Shown one piece after another: positions 27,556 through 36,087 of a DNA stretch of 64,000 nt. Position numbers and translations under genes: made by a program. The stretch lies in assembly GCF_007004665.1 (NCBI RefSeq), contig NZ_ML660052.1, positions 558,001-622,000 on the forward strand. Direction: 5' to 3'. Numbering within the stretch: position 1 is the first letter of the stretch; each line of letters opens with the position of its first letter. A model generated the notes under the pieces. That model saw nothing but the letters and a program-made list of their open reading frames with translations. It ran no database searches and was not told the origin of the DNA. This DNA comes from Denitrobaculum tricleocarpae (GTDB taxonomy: Bacteria; Pseudomonadota; Alphaproteobacteria; Kiloniellales; Kiloniellaceae).

Positions 27556-29568
27556 TTACCGGCCGCTGCGGGGATCTCCACCGCTGCTGGCCACCCTCGT
27601 ACGGTTGTTGTCGAGGGATTCATACTGCGGCCAGTCGCCCGCGGCAATGGCTTCGAGTGACGGTGTCGCCTGGCCAAGCCGGGTCCGGTAAATCCAGAGG
27701 TTTGCCAGCACCCGTTCCACGAAGAGGCGGGTCTCGCGCGACGGCAGGCTTTCAATGAAGAGCAGCGGGTCGTCATTGAACTCCATTTTACGCTGCCATT
27801 TGTTGAGATTCCCTGGGCCGCCATTGTATGCCGTGGTCAGGCGGAAGAGATCGCCCTGCACGAAATTGTGCTTCAGCAGGTACCTGATGTAGCTCTGCCC
27901 GAGCTTCATGTTCAGGGTCGGCTCATAGAGCTGCCGCTTCCTTTTGCCGCGGAAGCTCTGCTTTGCGATATAGCCGGCGGTTGCCGGCATCAGCTGCAGC
28001 AAGCCTCTGGCCCCGTCCGGGCTTTTTGCGCGCGGATTAAAGGAGGATTCCTGACGCATCACCGCGTAAATCAGGGCCCGGTCCAGCTTAAAGCCGCCTT
28101 GGGGGCTCCAGGGCGGGATCGGGTAGAGTGCGGCGTCGATCGTATCATTGTCCATACCCGACGGCTGACGGCGGGCGAGTTGCGAACCCAGCTTATAGGC
28201 CAGGTTCGGCATGCCGACCAATTCGGAGAGCGTGAGAAGCTCGTCGGTCAGGTTCGGGTCGTTGGCTTTGACCAGACGCAGGAGTTCGTCCTGGGCGTCG
28301 CTCCAGCGGCCGACCTGGGCCAGGGCGAGGGCCCTCGCTCCCTCGGGGATGCTCTGCAGCTTCTCCAGCTCAGTGCTGTCGATTTCGGTCAGGTGCGAGG
28401 TGAATTCCAGGTTCAGCCCCAGTGCGCCTCTCGCCAGCAATCCGTAAAAAGTCCGCGGGTAGCGCGCCGCGATGTTCAGCCAGTGGCTCATTTCGGCGGG
28501 CTTGCGCAGCTTCAGACTGACCCGCGCGGCCCAATAGGCGCCGGAGGCTTTATTCCAACCCGATGCGCGTTCCGCGGTCGCCAGACGCGCGAAGTGCTCA
28601 CCGGCCTTTTCCAGATCACCCAGCCGCCAGGCCGCCAGACCGGCGATCCAGTCGGCAATGGGGACGTACTTCCGGGAGCGTGCGGCGGCGGAACTTGCCA
28701 GATTATAGGCTCTCTGGTCGTTGCCGTAATAGAACCAGGCGGCAGCTATTTTGCTATAGCCGTCATCGATCTCAGCCCGATGGAGCAGGCGCTTCGCCTT
28801 TTTGCCGGACAGAAGTTTCTCCGTCACGCTGAGACGGGTGCGCAGGGCGTTTCTGTGGATTTGCCGCTTCAGGCTGTTTGCTGCCCGGCGATTTGCTTTG
28901 CTGAGCTTCTTGCTGGGCAGCTTGTAGAATCGTTTTTTCGGCTTCGCGGTCGTGACACTTGCCTCTGCGATGCGCGGGCCGGCCTTGCGAATTTCCGGGC
29001 GCGTCGGCATCCGGTAGTTCTTAGGGCGGCGCTTCAGCGCAAGCTTATAAAGCCGAGGAGCCTGCGGATGATCCGCATAGGCTTTCAACCAGGCGCTCAG
29101 CTCTTTGTACTTCGAGCGATAGGCGGTGGGGTGCAGATAGCGCTGGGCGAGAAGGTGGCCCATGAGACGTTGGTCACCGAGTCGGGCGATCTTTTTGTCC
29201 GCTTTCCGCCATTTTCCCGCCTTCTGCAAAGCGAAAATGTCGCGGTAGAGCTGGGCGTCAGTCTCAGAAAGCACTTTCGGCGCGGTTTGCGCCTTGGCCG
29301 GGATCGGCGCTTGTTTCGCAGCCGCGGCCGTCTGAACGACGGGTTGCTTCGCCGCATGCCCCTCCAACCGTTCGGCCGCGAGGGCCTGGGGTGCAGAGGA
29401 TAGCGATGAGTCTGGAGAAATCAGCGGTGCGCCAAAGACCAACAGCGCGGCGATTGGAACGCTCTTGCCCTTGGCCAAAAATGAGCCAGCGGCGACGCCG
29501 GCGCGGCGAAGCGTCGAAACGCAAGGATTCACAGACAGATTCAAGAGACCCCCGGAGATACCGCTCAA
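27556..29568 (-). CDS. Soluble lytic murein transglycosylase (Slt70-like)
   Basis: 670 aa. An N-terminal export signal lies around residues 36-65 (SVPIAALLVFGAPLI, ending QALAAE), a helical ring domain covers about 100-480, and the SLT catalytic domain covers about 490-640. The catalytic Glu is E507 in VMRQESSFNPRAKSPDGA, followed by ARGLLQLMPATA and AYNGGPGNL. It cuts peptidoglycan with 1,6-anhydro ring formation in the periplasm. The stretch 190-250 is very basic, which is unusual for a soluble periplasmic protein. The C-terminus lies five bases before moaB. Confidence 0.9.
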   Translation of the reverse strand: MSGISGGLLNLSVNPCVSTLRRAGVAAGSFLAKGKSVPIAALLVFGAPLISPDSSLSSAPQALAAERLEGHAAKQPVVQTAAAAKQAPIPAKAQTAPKVLSETDAQLYRDIFALQKAGKWRKADKKIARLGDQRLMGHLLAQRYLHPTAYRSKYKELSAWLKAYADHPQAPRLYKLALKRRPKNYRMPTRPEIRKAGPRIAEASVTTAKPKKRFYKLPSKKLSKANRRAANSLKRQIHRNALRTRLSVTEKLLSGKKAKRLLHRAEIDDGYSKIAAAWFYYGNDQRAYNLASSAAARSRKYVPIADWIAGLAAWRLGDLEKAGEHFARLATAERASGWNKASGAYWAARVSLKLRKPAEMSHWLNIAARYPRTFYGLLARGALGLNLEFTSHLTEIDSTELEKLQSIPEGARALALAQVGRWSDAQDELLRLVKANDPNLTDELLTLSELVGMPNLAYKLGSQLARRQPSGMDNDTIDAALYPIPPWSPQGGFKLDRALIYAVMRQESSFNPRAKSPDGARGLLQLMPATAGYIAKQSFRGKRKRQLYEPTLNMKLGQSYIRYLLKHNFVQGDLFRLTTAYNGGPGNLNKWQRKMEFNDDPLLFIESLPSRETRLFVERVLANLWIYRTRLGQATPSLEAIAAGDWPQYESLDNNRTRVASSGGDPRSGR

Positions 29569-29663
29569 GGTTAATCAATGCAGCGCGAGACTGCAATAAA
29601 CGGCTTAAACTATATGGCTAAAGAAGGTGTTAAGGTTACTGTCTCCAGGTTGACCGGGCCGAG

Positions 29664-30569
29664 CTACGGCCCCGAATCGGAGACGACAGGATCTTCACCC
29701 GACTCCAGGGCCTGCGCGAGCGACAGCAGGTCCCGCCATGCCAGGCGCTTTTGAGCCGGTTGGCGCAGCAAATAGGCCGGATGCAGGGTTGCGAGCGCCG
29801 GAATCGGCCGCTCCAGGCCGGCGGGGCGATAATGACCCCACTGTCCGCGCAATTTGAGGATACCCTCCCGGCGGTCCAGCAGAGTCTTGGCCGAAATGCC
29901 CCCCACCAGCACGATATGGCTGGGATTGACCAGTTCCACATGGCGTTCGACGAAGGGCAGGCAGGAGGCAATTTCGCCCGCAGTCGGGGTCCGGTTGCCC
30001 GGTGGCCGCCAGAACAGCAGGTTGGTGATGTAGACCGAGGTCCGGTCCAGGCCGATGTAAGACAGCATCCGGTCCAGCAATTGACCGCTGGCGCCGACGA
30101 AGGGAAGCCCCTGGCGATCCTCCTGCGCGCCCGGCGCTTCCCCGATGAACATGATACGGGCTTCAGGATTGCCGTCTGCAAAACAGAGGTTCATCGCTGT
30201 CTTTTTGAGGGGGCAGCCCTCGAACGACGCAACAGCGGCCCTCAGTTCATCTACGGTCGTGGCTTCGCGGGCCTGTTTCCGCGCAGTCACCAGGGTATCT
30301 TCGGCCGAAGAGAGATTGCCGGCGCTGGGTTGCCAGAGGGGAGGCTGGGGAGCCTCCTGGAAGCGGCCCGGGTGACTGTCGCTCTGGCCTCCGGATGAAG
30401 TCACCTGCGGCGAAACGGCCTGTTTCTCCGTTCTCCGGATCGCCTGGACCGCGGTCCGGTCAGGTGCCTCGTCTCCGATAGCCTCGTCAGCACCCGCGTC
30501 GACAAGCCACTGGAGCGCGGCCAGGGCGTCCTGGTTTATCGGAGAATCTGGATCTGGAATTCTGACCAT
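29664..30569 (-). CDS. Uracil-DNA glycosylase, family 4
   Basis: 301 aa. The N-terminal 100 residues are low-complexity, and the glycosylase core follows. Motif 1 is [20 protein letters not shown], and the C-terminal motif is HPAYLL. It removes uracil from DNA. C119 and C129 ([12 protein letters not shown]) and C203 remain of the usual iron-sulfur ligands, but the position normally occupied by Cys in KCRPPGN is a Trp here (FWRPPGNR). The enzyme is divergent from the ETF-QO gene. Confidence 0.9.
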   Translation of the reverse strand: MVRIPDPDSPINQDALAALQWLVDAGADEAIGDEAPDRTAVQAIRRTEKQAVSPQVTSSGGQSDSHPGRFQEAPQPPLWQPSAGNLSSAEDTLVTARKQAREATTVDELRAAVASFEGCPLKKTAMNLCFADGNPEARIMFIGEAPGAQEDRQGLPFVGASGQLLDRMLSYIGLDRTSVYITNLLFWRPPGNRTPTAGEIASCLPFVERHVELVNPSHIVLVGGISAKTLLDRREGILKLRGQWGHYRPAGLERPIPALATLHPAYLLRQPAQKRLAWRDLLSLAQALESGEDPVVSDSGP

Positions 30570-30797
30570 GGCGTGAAACTAACAAAACATGGCGCGTTCC
30601 GAAACGCGGAGTCTTGGAGAATATCGAATTTCTTTACTATGGGACGTCTTGCCGGCTGGAATTTGCGGGACCAGCATTAGGATAAAGATAAAAATGCTTG
30701 TGCTCGGGGACTTCGAACTGAAAAGTCTCGGGCGAAACGCAGGTCTTGCGCCCTTGGAGACTGGTGGACGGAACTCCGAGCCTGGCGATGTTCTAAG

Positions 30798-30813
30798 TTG
30801 ACGTATACGTCAA
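30798..30813. promoter_or_regulatory. 16-bp palindrome, LiuR-like operator
   Basis: TTGACGTATACGTCAA is a perfect palindrome 112 bases upstream of the ETF-QO start. A further half-site GTGACGTAA follows at 30819-30827. As I recall it, the operator of LiuR, the MerR-family regulator of branched-chain amino acid degradation, has this ACGT-N2-ACGT form, and ETF/ETF-QO genes are among its known targets. The regulator itself is not in the window. Confidence 0.55.
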
Positions 30814-30925
30814 TAAAGTGACGTAATGTGTGATGTGTGCAGCCGCCATGGTGATGGCGAGGTGGTAACAGGCAGGTTGGCGAAGGTGGTGCGCCCTCGG
30901 ACCTGCGCTACGGAGGATCGGGTTA

Positions 30926-32587
30926 ATGGAACGTGAGTTCATGGAGTATGACGTTGTCATCGTAGGCGCCGGCCCCGCCGGATTGTCGGCGGCGATCAAG
31001 CTCCGTCAGTTGTCGGCTGAATCCGGCCGGGAGATTTCGGTTTGCGTGCTGGAGAAAGGCTCCGAAGTCGGCGCGCATATTCTCTCGGGGGCCGTACTGG
31101 AACCGCGCGCGCTGGACGAACTGCTTCCGGACTGGAAGGAACTGGGCGCGCCGTTGAATGTCCCGGTCGTCGAAGAGAAGTTCATGATCCTGTCCGAGAA
31201 GGGCAAGACCTCGATTCCCGTCAGTCTCCTGCCGCCGCAGCTTCATAACAATGGGAACTACATCGTCTCGCTCGGCAATGTCTGCCGTTGGCTGGGGGAA
31301 CAGGCCGAAGCGCTTGGGGTGGAGATCTACCCCGGGTTCGCGGCCGCAGAGGTGGTTTGCCACGAGAACGGACGGGTGAAGGGTGTCGCGACCGGCGACA
31401 TGGGTGTCGGACGCGACGGTGAGCAGAAAGCCGGTTACCAGCAGGGCATGGAGCTGCACGGCAAATACACCCTCTTCGGCGAAGGTTGCCGCGGATCCCT
31501 GACCAAAACCCTTTTCGAACGCTTCGATCTGCAGGCTGATTCCGACCCGCAAACCTACGGGATCGGCCTCAAGGAACTCTGGCAACTGGACCCCGAGAAG
31601 CATAAGCAAGGCAGCATCGTTCACACGGCGGGATGGCCGATGAACAACAGCACCTGGGGCGGCTCCTTCATCTACCACCTGGAAGACAATCAGGCTTATG
31701 TGGGTTATGTCGTCGGTCTCGACTACGATAACCCCCATCTTTCGCCCTTCGAGGAATTCCAGCGCTTCAAGACCCACCCGGCGATCCGCAGCATGCTGGA
31801 GGGCGGGAAACGCATTTCCTACGGTGCACGGGCGCTGAACGAGGGGGGGCTTCAGTCCCTGCCGCGTCTTGTGTTCCCCGGTGGCGCTTTGATCGGCTGC
31901 TCCGCCGGTTTCCTGAACGTGCCGAAGATCAAAGGCAGCCACAACGCCATGAAGAGCGGCATGCTGGCCGCGGAAGCGGCTTTCGAAGCCTTGACGGCAG
32001 TGGGCGGGGAGGAGGCTTCGGCCCCGGTTCTCGACAGCTACGTAACCAAGTTCGAGGGATCCTGGGTCTACGAGGAACTCTACAAAGCCCGCAATTTCCG
32101 GCCGGCCTTCAACAAATGGGGCCTTTATGGCTCCATGATCTACGGGGGCCTGGATTTGAAGGTTCTGGGCGGCAAGGCGCCCTGGACCTTCCACTACAAG
32201 CATGCCGATCACGAATGCCTGCGTCCGGCGTCCGAGATGCCCAAGATCGAGTATCCCAAGCCCGACGGTGTCGTGTCTTTCGACCGCCTGTCTTCGGTGT
32301 TCATTTCCAACACGAACCACGAGGAAGATCAGCCGGTTCACTTGACGCTGAAGGACGCATCGGTGCCGGTCGCGCACAACCTTGCCCTCTACGATGCGCC
32401 GGAACAGCGCTTCTGCCCGGCCGGGGTCTACGAGATCGTGCGCGAGGATGACGGTTCCAACCCGCGCCTGCAGATCAACGCCCAGAACTGCGTGCACTGT
32501 AAAACCTGCGATATCAAGGACCCGACCCAGAATATCAACTGGGTCACTCCGGAGGGCGGCGGGGGCCCGAACTATCCCAATATGTAG
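30926..32587 (+). CDS. Electron transfer flavoprotein-ubiquinone oxidoreductase
   Basis: Passes electrons from ETF to the ubiquinone pool at the inner membrane, 553 aa. FAD-binding [14 protein letters not shown] lies at the N-terminus. The ubiquinone-binding and membrane-associated middle includes [19 protein letters not shown]. The [4Fe-4S] ligands near the C-terminus are CPAGVYEI and NCVHCKTC. It links fatty acid and branched-chain amino acid oxidation to respiration. A LiuR-like palindrome lies upstream and a terminator at 32622-32656. Confidence 0.96.
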   Translation: MEREFMEYDVVIVGAGPAGLSAAIKLRQLSAESGREISVCVLEKGSEVGAHILSGAVLEPRALDELLPDWKELGAPLNVPVVEEKFMILSEKGKTSIPVSLLPPQLHNNGNYIVSLGNVCRWLGEQAEALGVEIYPGFAAAEVVCHENGRVKGVATGDMGVGRDGEQKAGYQQGMELHGKYTLFGEGCRGSLTKTLFERFDLQADSDPQTYGIGLKELWQLDPEKHKQGSIVHTAGWPMNNSTWGGSFIYHLEDNQAYVGYVVGLDYDNPHLSPFEEFQRFKTHPAIRSMLEGGKRISYGARALNEGGLQSLPRLVFPGGALIGCSAGFLNVPKIKGSHNAMKSGMLAAEAAFEALTAVGGEEASAPVLDSYVTKFEGSWVYEELYKARNFRPAFNKWGLYGSMIYGGLDLKVLGGKAPWTFHYKHADHECLRPASEMPKIEYPKPDGVVSFDRLSSVFISNTNHEEDQPVHLTLKDASVPVAHNLALYDAPEQRFCPAGVYEIVREDDGSNPRLQINAQNCVHCKTCDIKDPTQNINWVTPEGGGGPNYPNM

Positions 32588-32621
32588 CCGCCTGCGGTGA
32601 TCTGAATATACTCAAAATCAG

Positions 32622-32656
32622 AAAGAGCGTTGATGCGGGTCATCTGCGCTCTTTTT
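32622..32656 (+). terminator. Terminator after ETF-QO gene
   Basis: AAAGAGCG (32622-32629) and CGCTCTTT (32647-32654) form an 8-bp stem followed by T residues, 35 bases after the stop codon. Confidence 0.7.
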
Positions 32657-32674
32657 GTCTCTGCCGGTCCCGCC

Positions 32675-32710
32675 CGTGATTTCCTGTTCCAACGTGATTT
32701 CCTGTTCCAA
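32675..32710. repeat. 18-bp perfect tandem duplication in an AT-rich spacer
   Basis: CGTGATTTCCTGTTCCAA occurs twice in tandem. It lies in the 549-base spacer between the ETF-QO gene and the TPR lipoprotein gene. The remainder (32711-33136) is richer in A and T than its surroundings, with several TTAA motifs, but no two are spaced as in a CtrA site. No gene is recognised there. Confidence 0.75.
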
Positions 32711-33247
32711 GCCGACGTCGAATCTGAGATCGCAGACTTGCAAAACAAGCCGTCAAGACGATTTCCGGCATTAACCTTAAGACCCGTGGTTAAATTAACA
32801 CTCTTCGTTAAAACAATAGGGGCTCGGACTCGAAATTTTTCGACCTTCTCCTATATTTTTCAGGGAACAGATCACAATTTCGAGATTAACCGTCTTTGCC
32901 TCAATATTGTCTGATATTCCTGATCTCTTAACCTTGTTTCCGGAAAAAAGACCGGTTTTTTCAGGCCAACGCCGGTATTCGCGAAAAGTCCAGCCGGAGC
33001 GGGCGGAATTGTGGTTAAAGGCCTGAATTCGGGGTTTTTGGACGGTATGGTTACCGCGCAGCCCTTGGATTCTGGGCCGTTGTGGCGGATGGCGAGTCTC
33101 AGGTACACTCCTCGTCTGTTATCTTAGGAGAGCGATTTGACGCGATACCTATTTGATTTACGCCCTGGCGCGCAGGCATCCTCAGACCGTCACGTCTGCG
33201 GAGAGACGGAGCCCGGTGCCCATTCCAAATCCAATGCGAGGTTTGCC

Positions 33248-35053
33248 GTGAACAGAGGTGCAAAAACCAAGCGATCTGCCAAGTCGCGGGTCAGCCGTAT
33301 GTTGCAGGTTGCTGCCATGGGCTTTGTCGCGGCGGCCTGTGCCGGTGGCGAGGCATCACAGTCTCAAGCCGAGCCTCAGGGCAACACGGCCTCAAATCGC
33401 ATCATCCTGGCGGCAAACTCCGGATCTGGTCAGGACGCGCTGACTCAGTCGCCATTCGTGTCGCCCTACGGCGCTTATCTGGCCGGCATCGTTGCGGGTT
33501 ATGAGCGCGATGTGTCGGCAGCGACCGACTTTATGCTTTATGCACTGCGCTTCGATCCGAAAAATCCCCAGCTTCTGCGCCGGAGCTTTGCGCTGACGGC
33601 GGCAGACGGCCGGCACAAGAAAGCGACCGAACTTGCTCAGAGCCTGGTTGAGCTGGAGCCGACCCACGGTATCGCCAACCTGGTGCTGGCAGTGGATGCC
33701 GCCGAGCAAGAGGATTGGGCGCGTGCGGATCAGATTATCGCGGATCTGCCTGCGCGCGGCCTGAACACCCTGACCGGTCCCATGATCCAGGCCTGGACCC
33801 ATGTGGCGCGCGGCGACCGGGAGGCGGCGCTTGCGCAGCTCGGGGCGCTCAGGGAGAACAAGGGTTTCAGTGTCCTCTACAGGCTCCATGTCGCTCTTAT
33901 CAATGATGTCATGGGCGCCCAGGACGAGGCAGAAGCCGCATACCAGGACATTCTGGCAACTGTCGGCGACCCGACCCTGCGCCTGGTCTGGCTGGTGGGT
34001 AATTTCTACGAGCGTGCGGGCAAGCAGGAACAAGCGCGGGCCCTGTACCAGAATTTTATCGACAGGCGCCCCAATTCGACCTTGATGGAACCGATCCTGG
34101 CGCAGCTCGACAGCGGTGCCGCCGCCAAGCCCGAGGTAACCGGCGCTGCCGACGGTATCGCCGAGGTTCTCTTCAACATCGCCGGGCTTCTCTCACAGGA
34201 ACGGGCGGAAGATGCCGCCCTGGTGCATGTGCATCAGGCCCTTCGCTTGAAGCCGGACTTCCTGGTCGCAAATGTGCTGCTGGGTGAGGTGCTCCAGTCA
34301 CAGGAGCGCGGTGCCGAAGCCATCGCGGTCTATCGCGATGTTCCGAAGGATTCGCCCTTCTCCTGGACCACGCGGCTGCGTATCGCCGAGGAACTGGAGC
34401 GTCTGGGACGGGTTGACGATGCGGTCAACGAACTTGAGTCCCTGGCGTCCTACCAGCCGGAGCGTTTCGAACCTCTGTTCCGTCTGGGCAATCTCCTGCG
34501 CGGTGAAGAAAACTTTGTCGAGGCTGTGAAGGCTTATGACCGCGCCGCCAACCGGCTTGGCGATCTGGAGGCACAGCATTGGACGCTTCTGTACTTCCGC
34601 GGGATCGCGCTTGAACGTTCGAAGAACTGGCCCCGGGCCGAAGCGGACTTCCTCAAGGCTCTGGAGCTGGAGCCGGAACAGCCTTTCGTCATGAATTACC
34701 TGGCCTATTCCTGGGTCGAGCAAAAACAGAATTTTGCCGAAGCCAAGAAAATGCTGGTACGCGCCGTTGAGTTGCGGCCGCAGGACGGCTACATCGTCGA
34801 CAGCTTGGGCTGGGTCCTCTACCGCATGGGCCAGTACGAGGAAGCCGTGAAATACCTCGAGCAAGCCGTGGAGCTGCGGCCGCAGGATTCGGTCATCAAC
34901 GACCACCTCGGCGATGCCTACTGGCGCGTTGGACGGCAGAAGGAAGCCAGGTTCCAATGGCGCCGGGCTCTCAGTCTGAAGCCTGAAGAGGACCAGATTC
35001 CGGAATTGCAGAGCAAGGTCACCCGCGGCCTGAATGCCTCCAACGACATCTGA
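33248..35053 (+). CDS. TPR lipoprotein (tetratricopeptide repeat), upstream of ispE
   Basis: 601 aa from GTG at 33248, chosen because it gives a proper signal peptide: a basic start (KTKRSAKSRVSR), a hydrophobic core and the lipobox VAAAC with C31 as the likely lipidated residue. GAGG lies six bases upstream. At least eight TPRs follow, ending with two near-identical repeats VELRPQDGYI/VELRPQDSVI. An in-frame TTG at 33137 with a stronger AGGAG site would put 68 residues before Cys and is less likely. TPR lipoproteins before ispE are common in Alphaproteobacteria; function is unknown. Confidence 0.85.
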   Translation: MNRGAKTKRSAKSRVSRMLQVAAMGFVAAACAGGEASQSQAEPQGNTASNRIILAANSGSGQDALTQSPFVSPYGAYLAGIVAGYERDVSAATDFMLYALRFDPKNPQLLRRSFALTAADGRHKKATELAQSLVELEPTHGIANLVLAVDAAEQEDWARADQIIADLPARGLNTLTGPMIQAWTHVARGDREAALAQLGALRENKGFSVLYRLHVALINDVMGAQDEAEAAYQDILATVGDPTLRLVWLVGNFYERAGKQEQARALYQNFIDRRPNSTLMEPILAQLDSGAAAKPEVTGAADGIAEVLFNIAGLLSQERAEDAALVHVHQALRLKPDFLVANVLLGEVLQSQERGAEAIAVYRDVPKDSPFSWTTRLRIAEELERLGRVDDAVNELESLASYQPERFEPLFRLGNLLRGEENFVEAVKAYDRAANRLGDLEAQHWTLLYFRGIALERSKNWPRAEADFLKALELEPEQPFVMNYLAYSWVEQKQNFAEAKKMLVRAVELRPQDGYIVDSLGWVLYRMGQYEEAVKYLEQAVELRPQDSVINDHLGDAYWRVGRQKEARFQWRRALSLKPEEDQIPELQSKVTRGLNASNDI

Positions 35054-35068
35054 CCTTTTGCGCGGATG

Positions 35069-35100
35069 ACCGGGGACGCGTCTCTCGCATGGTCCCCGGT
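35069..35100 (+). terminator. GC-rich hairpin after the TPR lipoprotein gene
   Basis: ACCGGGGAC (35069-35077) pairs with GTCCCCGGT (35092-35100) around a 14-base loop. There is no T tract, so it may be a weak or factor-assisted terminator, or protect the 3' end. Confidence 0.5.
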
Positions 35101-35112
35101 ATGAGGTGCCCC

Positions 35113-35193
35113 AGAGCAGATCCGGTTTAGATGGAATCGCCTTCGGCGATCCGTCGTACCGGTGAATCTGCTCTAACTATATGATGCGCTCTA
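35113..35193. repeat. Dispersed nested-palindrome repeat, copy 2 (A plus B remnant)
   Basis: Element A is complete (35113-35174, AGAGCAGATCCGG to CTGCTCT). Element B is reduced to its last bases, GATGCGCTCTA, right after the link. This looks like a precise loss of the B hairpin. The element sits between the TPR lipoprotein gene and ispE, so it would be inside any shared transcript; ispE starts 19 bases after it. Confidence 0.9.
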
Positions 35194-35211
35194 GTGCCGA
35201 GTTGGTAAATT

Positions 35212-36078
35212 ATGATCACCTGCCTTGCCGCGGCAAAGGTCAACCTGGACCTTAGGGTCACCGGGCGCCGGCCCGACGGCTATCATGAGCTCGACAGCCT
35301 GGTTGTCTTCCCTGCCATCGGCGATCTCCTGACGTTTGAGCCGGCTTCGGATCTGACACTGGAGATCGATGGGCCTCGAGCGGATGTTTTGGAGGAGCTA
35401 TCGCCGGAGGATAATCTGGTGATGCGGGCCGCCGAAGCTCTTCGGGCCGCTGCCGGTGTTGCGCAGGGCGCCCGGATCGGGCTGACGAAAAATCTCCCGG
35501 TTGCGGCAGGTCTCGGCGGCGGGTCCGCTGATGCGGCGGCAGCTCTTACAGGCCTTTCCCGGCTCTGGGGTCTTACGCTCGATCACAGCGAACTCTTGCG
35601 GATCGGATTGACGCTTGGCGCCGATGTCCCTGTTTGCCTGAAGGGATCCGCCTGTTATCTGACGGGTATTGGCGAAGCGATTGAAGTCCTTGAAAAACTT
35701 CCGCCTTTCTGGATTGTGCTCGTCAATCCGGGCATCGCTCTCCCGACCCCCAGGGTCTTTGCGGCGCTGGATGACCGCTTCTCAGCAGCCAGGGACCCGT
35801 CTAAAAGCTACAAAAGCGGCGGCAGCAGGGAAGCCCTGATTGCCGCGCTTTCGGCGAGTGACAACGATCTGGAGGCACCTGCGATGTCTTTGGTGCCGCA
35901 GATCGCGGCCTGTATAGAAGAGCTGGGACGGGCGCCCGGCTGCCTTCTTGCGCGCATGTCGGGCAGTGGCGCAAGCTGCTTCGGCCTCTTCAAGACGGCT
36001 GAAGCCGCCGCGGCAGCTGCAGCGGCCGTTCAGACGGCAGAACCTGCCTGGTGGGTGGCGGATGGCAAGGTGACGTAA
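35212..36078 (+). CDS. ispE: 4-diphosphocytidyl-2-C-methyl-D-erythritol kinase
   Basis: GHMP kinase of the MEP isoprenoid pathway, 288 aa. It phosphorylates the 2-hydroxyl of CDP-methylerythritol. The catalytic Lys is in AAAKVNLDLRV (K9), the ATP motif is PVAAGLGGGSADAAAAL (residues 96-112), and the active-site Asp is in GLTLGADVPVC. A third GHMP motif LARMSGSGASCFGLF lies near the C-terminus. Length is normal. The 19-base gap from a palindromic repeat leaves little room for its own promoter. Confidence 0.95.
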   Translation: MITCLAAAKVNLDLRVTGRRPDGYHELDSLVVFPAIGDLLTFEPASDLTLEIDGPRADVLEELSPEDNLVMRAAEALRAAAGVAQGARIGLTKNLPVAAGLGGGSADAAAALTGLSRLWGLTLDHSELLRIGLTLGADVPVCLKGSACYLTGIGEAIEVLEKLPPFWIVLVNPGIALPTPRVFAALDDRFSAARDPSKSYKSGGSREALIAALSASDNDLEAPAMSLVPQIAACIEELGRAPGCLLARMSGSGASCFGLFKTAEAAAAAAAAVQTAEPAWWVADGKVT

Positions 36079-36087
36079 GCTCCGCGG

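Noticed and set aside
27868-29403. 511-codon open frame opposite the Slt transglycosylase gene
   Set aside because: Antisense shadow of a gene with a clear SLT catalytic domain.
30923-32497. 524-codon open frame opposite the ETF-QO gene
   Set aside because: It mirrors a certain gene that has all its FAD and iron-sulfur motifs; the antisense product has no recognisable domain.
32711-33136. CtrA-type sites in the TTAA-rich spacer before the TPR lipoprotein
   Set aside because: Several TTAA pairs exist but they are spaced 2 or 9 bases apart, not the 7 of a full CtrA site.
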